DNA from: Clostridia bacterium
Lineage (GTDB): Bacteria > Bacillota > Clostridia > Oscillospirales > CAG-272
Direction: 5' to 3'
Assembly: GCA_017382615.1 (NCBI GenBank)
Contig: JAFNZX010000265.1
Coordinates: 1 to 13,189, forward strand
Length of the DNA stretch: 13,189 nt
This document shows positions 12,676 to 13,189 of the stretch, one piece after another (position 1 is the first letter of the stretch; every line of letters starts with the position of its first letter). The translations under genes were made by a program, and so were the position numbers. Below the pieces are notes generated by a model, which worked only from the letters and a program-made list of their open reading frames with translations, was not told the DNA's origin and made no database searches.

Positions 12676-13189
12676 ATGAAACGGATGCTTGAAACCGAAC
12701 GCCTCGTGCTGCGCGAGTACGTACAGAGCGATTTTGACGCCTTGTACGCCATTTTGTCCGATCCCGAGACTATGCGGCATTATCCTAAGCCTTACGACAA
12801 AGACGGCACGCAGCGCTGGCTGAATTGGAGCTTTGATAACTATCAAAAGCACGGTTTTGGTCTTTGGGCGATCGAGCTCAAGGAGAGCGGCGAATTTATC
12901 GGAGATTGCGGCATTACCATGCAGCCCATTGACGGTGCGTGGCTGCCCGAGATCGGGTATCATGTAAACAAGCACCATTGGCGTCAAGGATATGCCAAGG
13001 AGGCTGCAAGGGCTGTGCGTGATTGGTGCTTTACGCACACCGATTTTGATGCGGTGTATTCTTATATGACCGCTTCCAACGTTGCGTCCTATTCCACCGC
13101 AGCCTCAATCGGCATGACGCGCATCAAGCAATATGACGATGACGGCACGCCGCATTTTGTTTACCGCATGACAAGACAAGAGTGGACAG
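12676..13189 (+). CDS. GNAT-family N-acetyltransferase, RimJ/RimL-like (3' end beyond window)
   Basis: The frame opens at ATG 12676, with TAGGAG 5 nt upstream formed partly by the previous stop, and runs off the window after 171 codons without a stop. The start MLETERLVLREY followed by DFDALYAILSDPETMRHYP (about 19-37) is typical of Acetyltransf_3/RimJ-RimL proteins. Motif A, the acetyl-CoA pyrophosphate loop, is HWRQGYAKEAARAV (101-114). A later segment, SNVASYSTAASIGM (134-147), matches the family's N-x-x-S-x-x-x-x-x-x-x-G-M pattern. Family members are usually 170-185 residues, so only a few residues are probably missing. The substrate could be a protein N-terminus, an antibiotic or another amine. 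Its tight spacing places it in the same operon as the methyltransferase. Confidence 0.9.
   Translation, partial: MKRMLETERLVLREYVQSDFDALYAILSDPETMRHYPKPYDKDGTQRWLNWSFDNYQKHGFGLWAIELKESGEFIGDCGITMQPIDGAWLPEIGYHVNKHHWRQGYAKEAARAVRDWCFTHTDFDAVYSYMTASNVASYSTAASIGMTRIKQYDDDGTPHFVYRMTRQEWT

Overview
The window looks like chromosomal DNA of a Bacillota (probably Clostridia, gut-commensal type) at moderate GC. Signs are strong Shine-Dalgarno sites, sigma-A promoters, an HPr carrying both His15 and Ser46, an OmpR/VanR-type two-component pair, and a BspA-type leucine-rich-repeat remnant. This placement is inferred from gene content, not from any marker-gene comparison. Every gene I can support is on the + strand.

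Left end (1-1275): the tail of a BspA-like LRR coding sequence stops mid-repeat at 189. It abuts the middle of a DUF4330-like gene that lacks its usual N-terminal membrane anchor (open from 182, ends 556). A complete DUF4330-like paralogue follows (558-1082). The join near 181-190 is either a real rearrangement, a frameshift or an assembly chimera.

Housekeeping block (1276-4549): HPr has its own promoter and terminator. It is followed by uvrC, rsmD and coaD, packed with a 6-bp gap and a 4-bp overlap.

Membrane-protein array (4555-7771): four consecutive paralogous multi-pass membrane proteins of unknown function follow coaD without a visible terminator. Their intergenic gaps are almost constant at 29, 29 and 30 bp. 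They share a short N-terminus, a cytoplasmic basic-DLIFS motif, a second soluble motif before the fifth membrane segment, and short C-terminal tails. Two tails are nearly identical (LPFN-V/L-PAGVNP) and one carries an EF-hand/dockerin-like loop. A strong terminator (7783-7815) ends the array. This is the least familiar system in the window.

Two-component module (7819-10119): a consensus sigma-A promoter drives a VanR/OmpR-type regulator and an overlapping histidine kinase. The kinase has a very short external loop and an atypical ATP-binding domain. AGAATT direct repeats and a weak promoter precede a small four-helix membrane protein, a plausible target of the pair. A perfect hairpin with a TTCG loop closes the module.

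Right end (10126-13189): a strong promoter precedes a tight cluster. It encodes a possible 42-residue membrane peptide, a cytosolic SGNH hydrolase, a DUF1295 membrane protein, a leucine-carboxyl-methyltransferase-like enzyme and a GNAT acetyltransferase cut by the window edge. The cluster looks like a small-molecule or lipid modification operon, but its substrate cannot be read from the sequence.
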